Notes: generated by a model not told the origin, from the letters alone. 64,000 bases of DNA from Streptomyces olivochromogenes (GCF_001514115.1 NZ_KQ948469.1:144705-208704); one strand, 5' to 3'; shown: positions 53,008 through 61,840, counted from the first letter of the stretch. A program made the numbers and translations.

Positions 53008-53165
53008 GCAGCAAGACTAGATGGTTTCCAGCCGATGAGAAGTGCGGGTCGCGGACTATTGCGCCAGGTCGCGCATCCGGCACACACAGTAATTCACCGT
53101 CTTGGCACGCCTGGGAGACCTCTCGTCGTCCGTCAGCTCCTTGTGCCCCCGGGGGCCCGCAATCC

Positions 53166-53182
53166 TGGGTGCAATGCACCCA
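53166..53182. promoter_or_regulatory. 17-bp palindromic operator before the second MmyB regulator
   Basis: TGGGTGCAATGCACCCA is a perfect 8+1+8 inverted repeat, 46 bases before the ATG at 53229. Its left arm extends as TCCTGGGTGC, also present upstream of the flavin reductase and SDR genes. Likely autoregulatory site. Confidence 0.65.
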
Positions 53183-53228
53183 CCTTCGACAGAAGTTTTC
53201 CGGGCGTTTTCCGCCTAGCCTCGACAGC

Positions 53229-54104
53229 ATGGACCACCACACGCGCCCTGACTCGGTTGAAGGGCTGGGTCAGTTCCTCCGCTCCCGCAGGGAACGCCTC
53301 AGCCCCGTGGACGCAGGACTGCCCAGCGCCGGCCGGCGAAGAGTGCCCGGCTTGCGGCGTGACGAGGTCGCGACGCTCGCTGGTGTCAGTCCGGGCTACT
53401 ACAGCCGACTCGAGCAGGGCCGTGAACTCAGTCCCTCGCTCCGAGTGCTGGAGGCCATGGCCCGCGTGCTGCAACTCGGGGAAGAGGACAAGCGGGAACT
53501 CTTCCGACTGGCCCAGCCGGCAACCCGCCGCACGAAGCGACCCTTGCGGGTCGAGCGGGTCCGCCCGCACCTGCGGCAGCTGATCGAAAGCTGGACCAGG
53601 ACGCCGGCCTTCATCGTCGGCCATGCCCAGGACCTGCTGGCCACCAACGCACTGGCCGAAGCCCTCTACCGCGACTTCGCGCAGCACGACAACGTGCTGC
53701 GCATGCTCTTTCTGGACCCCGCGGCGAAGACCTTCTACAGGAACGCGGAGCGGGCCAAGCTCCGTGCGGTCGCCGACCTTCAGCAGTCCGCCGCGAGCAC
53801 GCCCGAGGATCCCCGTATCCTGGAGCTCGTCGGTGAACTGTCGGTGCGCAGCCCGGAGTTCCGTTCCCTGTGGGCACGCGAGTACACCCGGGTCCCGCCC
53901 TACGAAGTCAAGCAGATCCACCACTCCGGCGTGGGGGACCTGGAATTGCGGCACGAGGCCCTCAGCATCCGCAGCGCTCCGGGACAGCAGCTCGTCGTCC
54001 TCCAGGCCGAGCCGGGCTCCCCCTCCGCCGACGGCTTGGCCCTGCTGGGCTCCATCAGCGCACCTGAAGTACCTCACCAGCAGAATCCCGCATACGGCGC
54101 CTGA
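53229..54104 (+). CDS. XRE-family regulator with MmyB-like domain (second copy)
   Basis: A protein of 291 residues, clearly related to the divergent regulator at 52135-53007. The helix-turn-helix is GLRRDEVATLAGVSPGYYSRLEQ and the MmyB-like domain TPAFIVGHAQDLLATNALAEAL with FLDPAAKTFYRNAERAK. ATG 53229 begins the conserved part; the palindrome at 53166-53182 sits in its promoter. The divergent pair of paralogues may compete for shared sites. Confidence 0.87.
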   Translation: MDHHTRPDSVEGLGQFLRSRRERLSPVDAGLPSAGRRRVPGLRRDEVATLAGVSPGYYSRLEQGRELSPSLRVLEAMARVLQLGEEDKRELFRLAQPATRRTKRPLRVERVRPHLRQLIESWTRTPAFIVGHAQDLLATNALAEALYRDFAQHDNVLRMLFLDPAAKTFYRNAERAKLRAVADLQQSAASTPEDPRILELVGELSVRSPEFRSLWAREYTRVPPYEVKQIHHSGVGDLELRHEALSIRSAPGQQLVVLQAEPGSPSADGLALLGSISAPEVPHQQNPAYGA

Positions 54105-54144
54105 GCCGGGTGCCGTCGACGGCACCCGGAATTCGATCCGATGA

Positions 54145-54888
54145 TCAGGAGTCTGACACCAGTACTCGATAGCCGACGTCGAGGGTGTCGCGTGCGGTCA
54201 AGTCGGCGTGACGGTCGTGCCAACGGCCCGTCGCGAGGTCGTCGGCGAGCGTTGCCAGGCCGGGAGCGAGGACGTCTTCTCCGGTCTGGGCGAGCATGGA
54301 GATTCCGGCACGCACCTGTGGGTCGAGGTAGGCGTGGGGGCGGCGCCAGTATGCTGCGCCGAACCCGTCCGTGCAGTCGTGCGGGACATGGACGGGCTCC
54401 TGACGTGCCCCGCCGAGCAGAGTGGCCAGCCGGTCGGTCGGGATGGCGCGGCTGTCGTCGAAGGCGGCGGCCTGTGGGAGGTACTCGCGCACGAGCCAGA
54501 ACTGCTCGCGGAAGATCTGCTGGTCCCAGGTCAGGATGACGATGCGGCGGCGCGCGACTCGGCGGAGTTCGGCGATGCCGGCCGCGAGGTCACTCCAGTG
54601 ATGGACAGTCAGCAGTGCCATGACGGCGTCGGCAGCGTTGTCACACAGCGGAAGTTGTTCGGCGGCGGCACGCACGGCGGGCGCGGACCGGGGTGGGCGC
54701 TGGGCGAGCATGATCTGGCTGGGCTCGACGGCGAGTGTCGTCTGTGGTGGCTCGTAGGAGCCGGTGCCCGCTCCTACGTTGATCACATCCGCAGCGTTGC
54801 CGAGCGCGGCGTGAATCTGCGCGGCGATCCGCGGATCTGGCTGCCGGGTCCGGCCGTACGTCGTGCCGAGCGTGTCATAGAGGGCCAT
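54145..54888 (-). CDS. Class I SAM-dependent methyltransferase
   Basis: A protein of 247 residues. VINVGAGTGSYEPP is the SAM-binding loop (motif I), TTLAVEPSQIMLAQRP motif II, and DAVMALLTVHHWSDL motif IV; IVILTWD follows. It resembles small-molecule methyltransferases of the UbiE/COQ5 fold. Only five bases separate its ATG from the stop codon of a broken IS5 transposase on the same strand, so its native promoter region has been lost and expression may depend on the insertion. Substrate unknown. Confidence 0.78.
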   Translation of the reverse strand: MALYDTLGTTYGRTRQPDPRIAAQIHAALGNAADVINVGAGTGSYEPPQTTLAVEPSQIMLAQRPPRSAPAVRAAAEQLPLCDNAADAVMALLTVHHWSDLAAGIAELRRVARRRIVILTWDQQIFREQFWLVREYLPQAAAFDDSRAIPTDRLATLLGGARQEPVHVPHDCTDGFGAAYWRRPHAYLDPQVRAGISMLAQTGEDVLAPGLATLADDLATGRWHDRHADLTARDTLDVGYRVLVSDS

Positions 54889-54893
54889 GCCTC

Positions 54894-55330
54894 TCAGTAT
54901 GCGAAGAAGCCGCCATGCCGGTGTCCGCCTCGCGCAAGGCCGGCGGTGGCCTTATCGAGGCAGCAGGTGAGTTTGAGGAATGCCTCGTGGATGTCGGACC
55001 GCGGTTCCCATCGGATGCGAACTCGCCGGAGGCCGTGCAGCCGGGCGAAAGTTCCCTCGAACGTCGTTGCGGTTGCCGCGGGTCAGCAGGACCGCGAGCG
55101 GGGTGCCGTGCCCGTCAGCGATCAAGTGATGCTTCGAACCGGCCCGGCCCCGCCAGGGCCCGGCCTCGTTCCAGTGCCGCAGCCGGCGCCAACAGATCAT
55201 GCCCGAGCCGAAGCCCAGCTCCTTCGGCAGGTACTCCCACTGAATACCGGAGGATCCCGCGCCCGCAACACGTCGCCGACGGAGCGCTCGCGCCGCAGCC
55301 TGCGGCACTTCCCCGGACATCGGCCCGGCA
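54894..55330 (-). mobile_element. IS5-family transposase remnant
   Basis: Pieces of an IS5-type transposase lie in order but in different frames: IQWEYLPKELGFGSGM (N-terminal part), SKHHLIADGHGTPLAV followed by NRNDV (core), then RIRWEPRSDIHEAFLKL and CCLDKATAGLARGG to a stop at 54894-54896. The middle ~120 residues, including catalytic Asp and Glu, are missing, and frames are shifted. No terminal inverted repeats are visible. Inactive. Confidence 0.8.
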
Positions 55331-55343
55331 GAGCCGCCTCGGC

Positions 55344-55383
55344 TTCCTGGGTGTGAGACTCCCAGGAAAAGCGCAGCCTTCAT
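55344..55383 (+). promoter_or_regulatory. Inverted repeat and shared element upstream of the SDR gene
   Basis: TTCCTGGG (55344-55351) and CCCAGGAA (55361-55368) form perfect 8-bp arms around nine bases. The sequence continues into the element shared with the flavin reductase upstream region. It ends 81 bases before the SDR start and is a candidate operator for the MmyB regulators. Confidence 0.6.
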
Positions 55384-55463
55384 ACCGCCGTAGCCGACGG
55401 GCACACTCGAATACGTCAACAGGAAATCCCCGAAAAGGGGAAACGACGAAAGAGGTTTTTCCC

Positions 55464-56303
55464 ATGGCTACGTGGTTTGTCACCGGCGCCTCCCGTGGAA
55501 TCGGCGCTGAAATCGCCCGTGCCGCTCTGGCAGGCGGTAACAATGTCGTGGTCGCCGTACGAAACCCGGAACGCGTTCCGGCCGATCTGAAGAACTCCGA
55601 CAACGTCTTCGCGGTCGCCCTGGACGTCACGGACAACGACAGCATTCCGCAGGCGGTCGAGGCCGCCGTGGACCGGTTCGGCGGCATCGACGTCCTGGTC
55701 AACAACGCCGGTCGCGGCTTGCTCGGCGCGTTGGAGGAGATCACCGACGCGGAGGCCCGGTCGCTGTTCGACCTCAACGTCTTCGGCCTGATCAACGTCA
55801 CCCGTGCCGTGCTGCCCGTCATGCGCAAGCAGGGGTCCGGCAGGCTGGTGCACATCGGTTCCCGGTCGGGTTTCGAGGGCGAGCCCGGCGTCAGCCTCTA
55901 CAGCGCGTCGAAGTTCGCGGTCGCCGGCATCAGCGAAGCGCTCTCCGCGGAGATGGCGCCGTTCGGGATCCAGTCGATGGTCGTCGAGCCGGGTGTCTTC
56001 CGCACCGACTTCCTCGACGCCAGCTCGCTGTCGGTCGCCGCGAACCGCATCACCGACTACGACGACACCCCCGCGCACGTGACGCTGGACTGGATCGACC
56101 AGGCCAACCACGCCCAGCTCGGCGACCCCGTCAAGGGCGCCGCCCTCATCGTCGAGGCCGCCTCCACCGAGAAGCTGCCCACGCACCTCTACCTCGGGCG
56201 CGACACCATCGAGCGGCTCGAGGTCAAGTACCAGCAGGTGCAGGAGGACCTCGCCCCGTGGCGCGAGAAGTCCGCCGCCACCGCGCATCACGACGCCGCC
56301 TGA
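55464..56303 (+). CDS. Short-chain dehydrogenase/reductase (classical SDR)
   Basis: A protein of 279 residues. FVTGASRGIGAEIARAAL is the TGxxxGxG cofactor motif, VNNAGRGLLG the NNAG motif, and IGSRSGFEGEPGVSLYSASK the catalytic Ser-Tyr-Lys. The layout matches SDRs often annotated as oxidoreductases next to MmyB-type regulators. AGAGG lies eight bases before the ATG. An IS5 remnant and an operator-like region stand upstream. Confidence 0.88.
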   Translation: MATWFVTGASRGIGAEIARAALAGGNNVVVAVRNPERVPADLKNSDNVFAVALDVTDNDSIPQAVEAAVDRFGGIDVLVNNAGRGLLGALEEITDAEARSLFDLNVFGLINVTRAVLPVMRKQGSGRLVHIGSRSGFEGEPGVSLYSASKFAVAGISEALSAEMAPFGIQSMVVEPGVFRTDFLDASSLSVAANRITDYDDTPAHVTLDWIDQANHAQLGDPVKGAALIVEAASTEKLPTHLYLGRDTIERLEVKYQQVQEDLAPWREKSAATAHHDAA

Positions 56304-56393
56304 CGCCGACGCGATCGGGCACCCACAGCCCCCACGAGCAGCCCTGCCGGGCAGGACGACCGGCCCGGCCGGGCACCACGCCGATCCGCCTCT

Positions 56394-56479
56394 CCCCGCC
56401 CTCCGATCAGCCCCGCATTCCCTGCATTCCCCGCATTCCCCGCCCTCCGATCAATCCCGCACTCCCCGCCCTCCGATCA
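56394..56479. repeat. Three 16-bp direct repeats before the second SDR gene
   Basis: CCCCGCCCTCCGATCA is found exactly at 56394-56409, 56438-56453 and 56464-56479, with CATTCCC repeats in the first gap. The last copy ends 19 bases before the ATG at 56499, so the array covers promoter and leader. Confidence 0.8.
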
Positions 56480-56498
56480 AAGAGACCGAGGTTTTGTG

Positions 56499-57278
56499 AT
56501 GTCTGCTGCCCTGCTCACCGGCACTCCCCTGGCCGGCCGTGTCGCTGTCGTCTCCGGCGCCTCCAGCGGCATGGGTGCCGTCACCGCCGAACGCCTCGCC
56601 GAGCTCGGTGCCACGGTGGTCGTACTGGCCCGGCGCAAGGAGCGCCTCGACAGCCTGGTCAAGAACATCGAGGCCGCCGGCGGCACCGCACTCGCCCTGG
56701 CCGTAGACGTCACCGACCGCGACGCGGTCCAGACCGCCGCCGACCAGGTCGCCGAGCGCTTCGGCAAGGCCGACCTCGTGTTCAACAACGCCGGAGTCCA
56801 GCTCATCTCCGGCATCGAGGAACTCAAGGTCGACGACTGGCAGCGCCAGATCGACCTCAACATCACCGGCCTGATGAACGTCATCGCCGCGTTCCTCCCC
56901 CACCTGACGGACTCCGCCGCCCAGGGCAAGGCCGCCGACCTGATCAACACCTCGTCCATCGCGGCCACCCGCATCCTGGCGAAGTTCTCGATCTACTCCG
57001 GCACCAAGGCCTACATCAGCCACCTCACCCGACTGCTCCGCGTCGAACTCGGCCCCAAGATGGTCCGCGTCGCCACCATCGAACCCGGCATGGTCGACAC
57101 CGAACTCCCCGACCACGTCACCGACCCCGACGCCTCCAAACTGATGGCCGACCTCATCCACGACATCGACTGCCTCCAGAGCGCCGACATCGCCGAAACC
57201 GTCGCCTTCATGGCCGCCGTGCCCCGCCACGTCAACCTCACCGAGATCACCATCATGCCCACGGCTCAGGCCATCTGA
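56499..57278 (+). CDS. Short-chain dehydrogenase/reductase (second)
   Basis: A protein of 259 residues. VVSGASSGMGAVTAERLAELG is the cofactor motif, FNNAGVQLISG the NNAG motif, INTSSIAATRILAKFSIYSGTK the catalytic Ser-Tyr-Lys, and IEPGMVDTEL the usual PG motif. It most resembles the NADP-dependent serine-dehydrogenase/YdfG-like branch. It is 195 bases after the first SDR, separated by repeats, and ends in a strong terminator. A GTG three bases upstream is an alternative start. Confidence 0.88.
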   Translation: MSAALLTGTPLAGRVAVVSGASSGMGAVTAERLAELGATVVVLARRKERLDSLVKNIEAAGGTALALAVDVTDRDAVQTAADQVAERFGKADLVFNNAGVQLISGIEELKVDDWQRQIDLNITGLMNVIAAFLPHLTDSAAQGKAADLINTSSIAATRILAKFSIYSGTKAYISHLTRLLRVELGPKMVRVATIEPGMVDTELPDHVTDPDASKLMADLIHDIDCLQSADIAETVAFMAAVPRHVNLTEITIMPTAQAI

Positions 57279-57294
57279 ATTCGGTCCCGTCATG

Positions 57295-57331
57295 GCGGGG
57301 GAGGAACAGCACTCGGCTGTTCCTCCCCCGC
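57295..57331 (+). terminator. Hairpin terminator after the SDR pair
   Basis: A perfect 16-bp stem (57295-57310 with 57316-57331) over a five-base loop, 17 bases after the stop codon of the second SDR. Confidence 0.85.
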
Positions 57332-57612
57332 TGCGCGCATTGGTTGACGCGACAACATCCGTTCGCGGCCGCATACGAGCAGATCGCCGCGCAGCGCGTG
57401 CCACCGAGGAACCCGTACGCGACCGAGCAACCCGTACGCGGCCGAGCGGGCTGCGAAGGCCATCACCGCGCTACTCATCCGCGCCTGAGTATGAGCCGGC
57501 GGCGAGATCAGTCCTGTCGGCGCCGGAGCCGTGGTCCAGTGGCCGCCTGCGCCCAGGGCGAACCGGCGCTCGCCGGGCACCCCTCCCCCGCCCAGCCGGA
57601 AACCGCGGTGGC
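57332..57612. other. Intergenic region with a 19-bp tandem duplication
   Basis: No complete gene. AACCCGTACGCGACCGAGC (57410-57428) is repeated next to itself at 57429-57447 with one change. One plus-strand frame ends NPYAAERAAKAITALLIRA before a stop at about 57485, and could be the tail of a lost gene. Confidence 0.4.
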
Positions 57613-58452
57613 TCACGGTGCCGACTGGATGTCCCCGTGCGTGGAGGACGCGATGGTGTCGCGGTGGGCGAAGTCGCCCGGTGGGATGCCGGGGTGGTGT
57701 CCGAGCCGGGCCGGCGGCACCGCGGCCGAGGGGCCGAGGGTGAGCCGGGAGACGATGCGATAGCGGTCGCCGCGGTAGATCGAGTGGACGTATTCGACGG
57801 GCTGTCCCGTGGTGTCCGAGGTGAGCCGCTCGAAGAGCAGCGCCGGGGACAGCTCGGGCACGTCGAGCAGCTCGGCCTCCGCTCGGGTGACGACGGTCGG
57901 CTCGATCGCCTGTACGGCCTCCTGGACGTGCACGCCATGCTGTTCGCGCAGGTGCTCGTACAGGTCGCCGGCTTCCAGTTCCTGGACGGACAGGGAGGGG
58001 ACCAGATCGGCCCTGATGTGCAGATGCTCGATGGCCATCGGGGCGCCGTCGACCAGGCGCAGCCGTGCCACGTACACGATCTCGACGGCGGGCGAGATGC
58101 GCAACTTGCGGCCCACACGCGCGCCCGCCGGAATGGTGGTGAACTCCAGCAGGCGACTCGACCAGGTCCCGGAGGCCTGGGGCACCGTCATGGCCTGCTG
58201 ACCCGAGACGAGTTCCTGGGTGATCTTCTCGGGTGCCACGAACATGCCGCGACCGTGCTCCCGCACCAGAAGACCCGCGGCGACGAGCTCGTCGACCGCC
58301 GCACGCAGGGTCGGGCGGGAAACACCCAGGCGGGCACACAGGGAACGCTCGGAGGGGATCGCGTCCCCCGGGCGATGTGACTCGACGAGGTCGAGGATGA
58401 AGTCGCGAACTCGCTCCCGTTTGAGCACCGCACCTGGTGCGTCAGCCTTCAT
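57613..58452 (-). CDS. GntR/UTRA-family regulator, DasR-like
   Basis: A protein of 279 residues. The winged helix is RSLCARLGVSRPTLRAAVDELVAAGLLVREHG (residues ~40-72, shown in part), followed by a UTRA sensor domain (AIEHLHIRADLVP, GQPVEYVHSIYRGDRYRIVSRL). The latter is very like the end of Streptomyces DasR (TGQPVEWVRSVYRGDRYKF). GGGAGG precedes ATG 58452. It is divergent from a binding protein-permease-permease-GH20 operon, exactly the dasR-dasABC-dasD layout, so it probably senses an aminosugar phosphate and represses that operon. The N-terminal half differs from DasR itself, so I call it a paralogue. Confidence 0.85.
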   Translation of the reverse strand: MKADAPGAVLKRERVRDFILDLVESHRPGDAIPSERSLCARLGVSRPTLRAAVDELVAAGLLVREHGRGMFVAPEKITQELVSGQQAMTVPQASGTWSSRLLEFTTIPAGARVGRKLRISPAVEIVYVARLRLVDGAPMAIEHLHIRADLVPSLSVQELEAGDLYEHLREQHGVHVQEAVQAIEPTVVTRAEAELLDVPELSPALLFERLTSDTTGQPVEYVHSIYRGDRYRIVSRLTLGPSAAVPPARLGHHPGIPPGDFAHRDTIASSTHGDIQSAP

Positions 58453-58482
58453 GGTGCCCTCCCTCATGCGCGGAATATCCAG

Positions 58483-58691
58483 TTAACCAGTTGACCAGTG
58501 GTCACCCGCAACTGCCCCTCTTGACCAGGCAAGTGTAACCGCCACTGAGAGATGATCGACCGGATCCCGAGTGGACTGCGGCCCAAAACCCTTTAAGACA
58601 CGGGGGGTTGACGTCCCTGATTGGTCTATGCCACCTTCAACCCCACATCAAGAGGTGAGCTGTCCAGTGGACTTCACTGGTCAGGTGGTCA
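58483..58691. promoter_or_regulatory. Cluster of DasR-type (dre-like) half-sites
   Basis: TGACCAGTGGTCA (58492-58504) is a perfect inverted repeat near the regulator start. TTAACCAG (58483) and TTGACCAG (58521) add half-sites. TGGTCTATGCCA (58622-58633) matches the DasR consensus TGGTCTAGACCA at 10 of 12 positions and overlaps the operon promoter region (TTGACG at 58608). ACTGGTCA and GGTGGTCA (58676-58691) lie in the leader. Confidence 0.65.
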
Positions 58692-58715
58692 GGTCTTGTC
58701 CTCCAGAGGTGAACC

Positions 58716-59985
58716 GTGAAGCTCCGCTTGTTTGCCGGTGTGTCCGCGCTCGTGATGACGGCCGGGCTGAGTGCCTGCAGTAGCTCCTCCGATACCTCCG
58801 ACGACAGCTCCGGCGGGAGCACCACCATCGACGTCTGGCTGATGCGCGACAGCGTCTCGGCCCAGTTCCAGAACGAGTTCGTCAAGGGCTTCGAGACCGC
58901 TCACCCGGACATCAAGGTCAAGGTGCAGATCCAGGAGTGGGACGGGATCGGCGAAAAAGTCACGGCCGCCCTCGCCAGCAACGACGCACCGGACGTCATC
59001 GAGACCGGCAACACCCAGGTCGCCCAGTTCGCGCAGAGCGGGGGGCTGCTCGACCTCAGCGACAAGGTCGACGACCTCGGGGGGAAGAACTGGCTCAAGG
59101 GTCTCGCGGAGCCGGGCGTCTATGAGGGCAAGCAGTACGGCATTCCGTACTACGCCGCCAACCGCGTCGTCATCTACCGGACCGACCTCTTCAAGGAGGC
59201 GGGCATCGACGCGACCGCCATCAAGACCCGCGACCAGTGGATCGCCGCCACCAGAAAGCTCAACGCCGGTGGCACGCAAGGAATCTATCTGCCCGGCCAG
59301 AACTGGTACACCCTCGCGGGCTTCGTCTGGGACGAGGGCGGCGACCTCGCCACCGAGACCGGCGGCAAGTGGAAGGGCACGCTGGACTCCCCCGAGGCGA
59401 TCCCGCGGTATGGAGTTCTACGAGAAGCTCCAGGCCCTCGGCAAGGGCCCCAGGGACTCCGACGAGGCCAACCCCACGCAGGCGGACGTCATGGCCAAGG
59501 GGAAGGTCGCCCAGGTCGTCTCGACACCCGGCGGCGCCAACGTCGTCATCCAGAACAACCCGGCGCTGAAGGGAAAGCTCGGCTTCTTCCCGATCCCGGG
59601 CAAGTCCGCCGACAAGCCCGGCGCGGTCTTCACCGGCGGCTCCGACCTCGTCATCCCCACGGCGTCCACCAAGCAGGACACGGCCTACACCTTCGTCCAT
59701 GAGCTCACCGGCGACACCTGGCAGAAGAAGCTCGCCGTCGCCATGAGCTACGTCCCGAACAAGACCACCCTGGCCTCCGCGGTCGCGGCCGACCCCGGTG
59801 CCGCGGCCATGGCGGTCGGCGCCGCCCAGGGCCACGCCACACCCAACACCCCCGGCTGGGCCGCCGTGGAGGCCAAGAACCCGATCAAGGACTACATGAC
59901 GGCCGTCCTCACCGGAGGCGACATCCAGAAGAAGGCCACCACCGCGTCCGAGGCCATCACCGCGGCCATGAACTCCGGCTCCTGA
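58716..59985 (+). pseudogene. Sugar-binding lipoprotein gene (DasA-like) with a frameshift
   Basis: The GTG at 58716 behind AGAGG opens a lipoprotein (lipobox GLSACSSS) of the ABC sugar-binding fold (TTIDVWLMRDSVSAQFQNEF; ASNDAPDVIETGNTQVAQFA). At 59402-59404 (ATCCCGCGG) the frame shifts: removing one C gives EAIRGMEFYEKL and continues to the stop at 59985, for a normal ~422-residue protein. As written, the frame from 58716 runs to 59702 with nonsense sequence. It is either a real null mutation of the importer or a base-call error. DasA-type proteins bind chitobiose/N-acetylglucosamine oligomers. Confidence 0.8.
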
Positions 59986-60014
59986 ACCGTCCACGCACCG
60001 GAAGGAGGAGCGCC

Positions 60015-61004
60015 GTGTCGGCCGTCCGCGAGCACACCGCCCCCCGCCCCCCACTCGGTACCGGGCCGCCCCGGCGCTCCACCGGCCCAGGGCCGCACCG
60101 CCCGTCGAAGTCCACCGGCCGTGGGATCTGGCCGTACGTCCTGATCGCGCCCGCCGTCCTCGGCACGCTCTATCTGCTCGTCTATCCCCTGGTCCGCGCC
60201 GTGGTGATATCGCTGCAGGACTTCGGGCTGCGCCAACTCATCCTGGGCGGAGCGCGCTTCGTCGGATTCAAGAACTACGAGACGCTGCTGGGGGACGGCC
60301 GCTTCTGGGAGGTCGTGCGCCGCACCTTCCTCTTCATGGCGATCAACGTCGTCCTGATCATGGTGCTGTCCACGCTGGTCGCGCTCATGGTCGAGCGGCT
60401 CGGCCGGTTCGGCCGGACCGCGGTCCTCAGCGCGCTCGTGCTGACCTGGGCGATGCCCGTCATCGCGGCGACCACCGTCTTCCAGTGGCTGTTCCACTCG
60501 GAGTTCGGCATCGTCAACGCGGTCCTGACCGACCTGGGGTTCGAGTCCTTCCACCGCTACCCCTGGTTCGCGCACGGCCCGGCCGCCTTCGCCATCGTGG
60601 TCGTCCTCGTCGTATGGCAGTCCGTGCCCTTCGCCGCGATCACCCTGTACTCGGCCCTCACCACCGTCCCCACCGAGCTGTACGAGTCGGCGCGGCTGGA
60701 CGGAGCGTCGGGGCCGCGGATCTTCCGCTCGATCACCTTCCCCATGGTCCGGCCGATCTTCATGCTGGTGTTCTCGCTCGAGGTGATCTGGACCTTCAAG
60801 GCGTTCGTCCAGATCTGGGTGATGACCAACGGCGGGCCCGGCGACGCGACCACGATCCTGCCCGTGTACGCGGTACAGACCGCCCTTTCGAGCCAGCGCT
60901 ACGACCTCGGTTCGGCGGCCTCCATGGTCACTGTCGTGCTGATGTCGGGCGTGCTCGTCTTCTACTTCCGCCAGATGTTCCGCCAGGAGGACGAGCTCGC
61001 ATGA
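60015..61004 (+). CDS. ABC sugar transporter permease (DasB-like)
   Basis: A protein of 329 residues. After a Pro/Arg-rich cytoplasmic N-terminus of ~35 residues come six membrane segments and the EAA loop ESARLDGASGPRIFRSITFP. GGAGGAG precedes GTG 60015. It lies 29 bases after the binding-protein gene and overlaps the next permease by four bases. No ATPase is encoded, so it presumably uses a shared MsiK. Confidence 0.87.
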   Translation: MSAVREHTAPRPPLGTGPPRRSTGPGPHRPSKSTGRGIWPYVLIAPAVLGTLYLLVYPLVRAVVISLQDFGLRQLILGGARFVGFKNYETLLGDGRFWEVVRRTFLFMAINVVLIMVLSTLVALMVERLGRFGRTAVLSALVLTWAMPVIAATTVFQWLFHSEFGIVNAVLTDLGFESFHRYPWFAHGPAAFAIVVVLVVWQSVPFAAITLYSALTTVPTELYESARLDGASGPRIFRSITFPMVRPIFMLVFSLEVIWTFKAFVQIWVMTNGGPGDATTILPVYAVQTALSSQRYDLGSAASMVTVVLMSGVLVFYFRQMFRQEDELA

Positions 61005-61840
61005 GCACGACCCGGCCCCGCATCCGCCGTCTGCCCCTGAACGCCGCCGCCGTCGTCACCGTGGTGGTCTGTCTCTTCCCGGTCTACTGGATGGTCGCCA
61101 CCGCGTTCACCCCGACCCGCGACATCCAGTCCGACAACCCCCGGATCCTCCCCCGGACCTGGACACTCGACCACTTCCGCACCGCCGTCGGCGCCGCCGG
61201 CTTCGGCCTGTTCTGGCGCAACAGCATCCTCGTCACGCTGACCGCCGTCCTGCTCGCCCTCGTCATCGCGCTCGGTGCCGCCTACGCCGTCGCCCGAATG
61301 AAGTGGAAGGGACGCCGGCAGTTCATGCTCATGGTCTTCATCGCGCAGATGGCGCCCTGGGAATCACTGATCATCCCGGTCTACATCATCTCCCGGGACA
61401 CCGACATGCTCGACCGGCTGCCGACCCTGACCCTCGTCTACTTCATGATGACGCTGCCCTTCACCATCATCGTCCTGCGCGGCTTCATCGGCACGATCCC
61501 CCCGGAGCTGGAGGAGTCCGCCCAGGTCGACGGCTGCACCCGGCTCGGCGCGTTCCGGCGTGTGGCGTTCCCGCTGTTGGCACCGGGCCTGATGGCCACC
61601 TCGCTGTTCGGCTACATCACCGCCTGGAACGAGTTCGCCTACGCCAACTTCCTGATCATCAAGCAGCAGGACAACCGCACCCTGCCCGTGTGGCTGTCCT
61701 CGTTCCAGAACGTCTTCGGCACCGACTGGGGCGCCACGATGGCCGCCTCGACCCTCTTCGCCGCCCCGGCACTCGTGGTGTTCCTGCTGCTCCAGCGCCA
61801 TGTCACCGCCGGCTTCGCGACCGGCGCAGTCAAGGGCTGA
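61001..61840 (+). CDS. ABC sugar transporter permease (DasC-like)
   Basis: A protein of 279 residues whose ATG overlaps the stop of the preceding permease (ATGA). It has six membrane segments and the EAA-type loop ESAQVDGCTRLGAFRRVAFP. It completes the importer channel with the DasB-like permease. Confidence 0.87.
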   Translation: MSTTRPRIRRLPLNAAAVVTVVVCLFPVYWMVATAFTPTRDIQSDNPRILPRTWTLDHFRTAVGAAGFGLFWRNSILVTLTAVLLALVIALGAAYAVARMKWKGRRQFMLMVFIAQMAPWESLIIPVYIISRDTDMLDRLPTLTLVYFMMTLPFTIIVLRGFIGTIPPELEESAQVDGCTRLGAFRRVAFPLLAPGLMATSLFGYITAWNEFAYANFLIIKQQDNRTLPVWLSSFQNVFGTDWGATMAASTLFAAPALVVFLLLQRHVTAGFATGAVKG

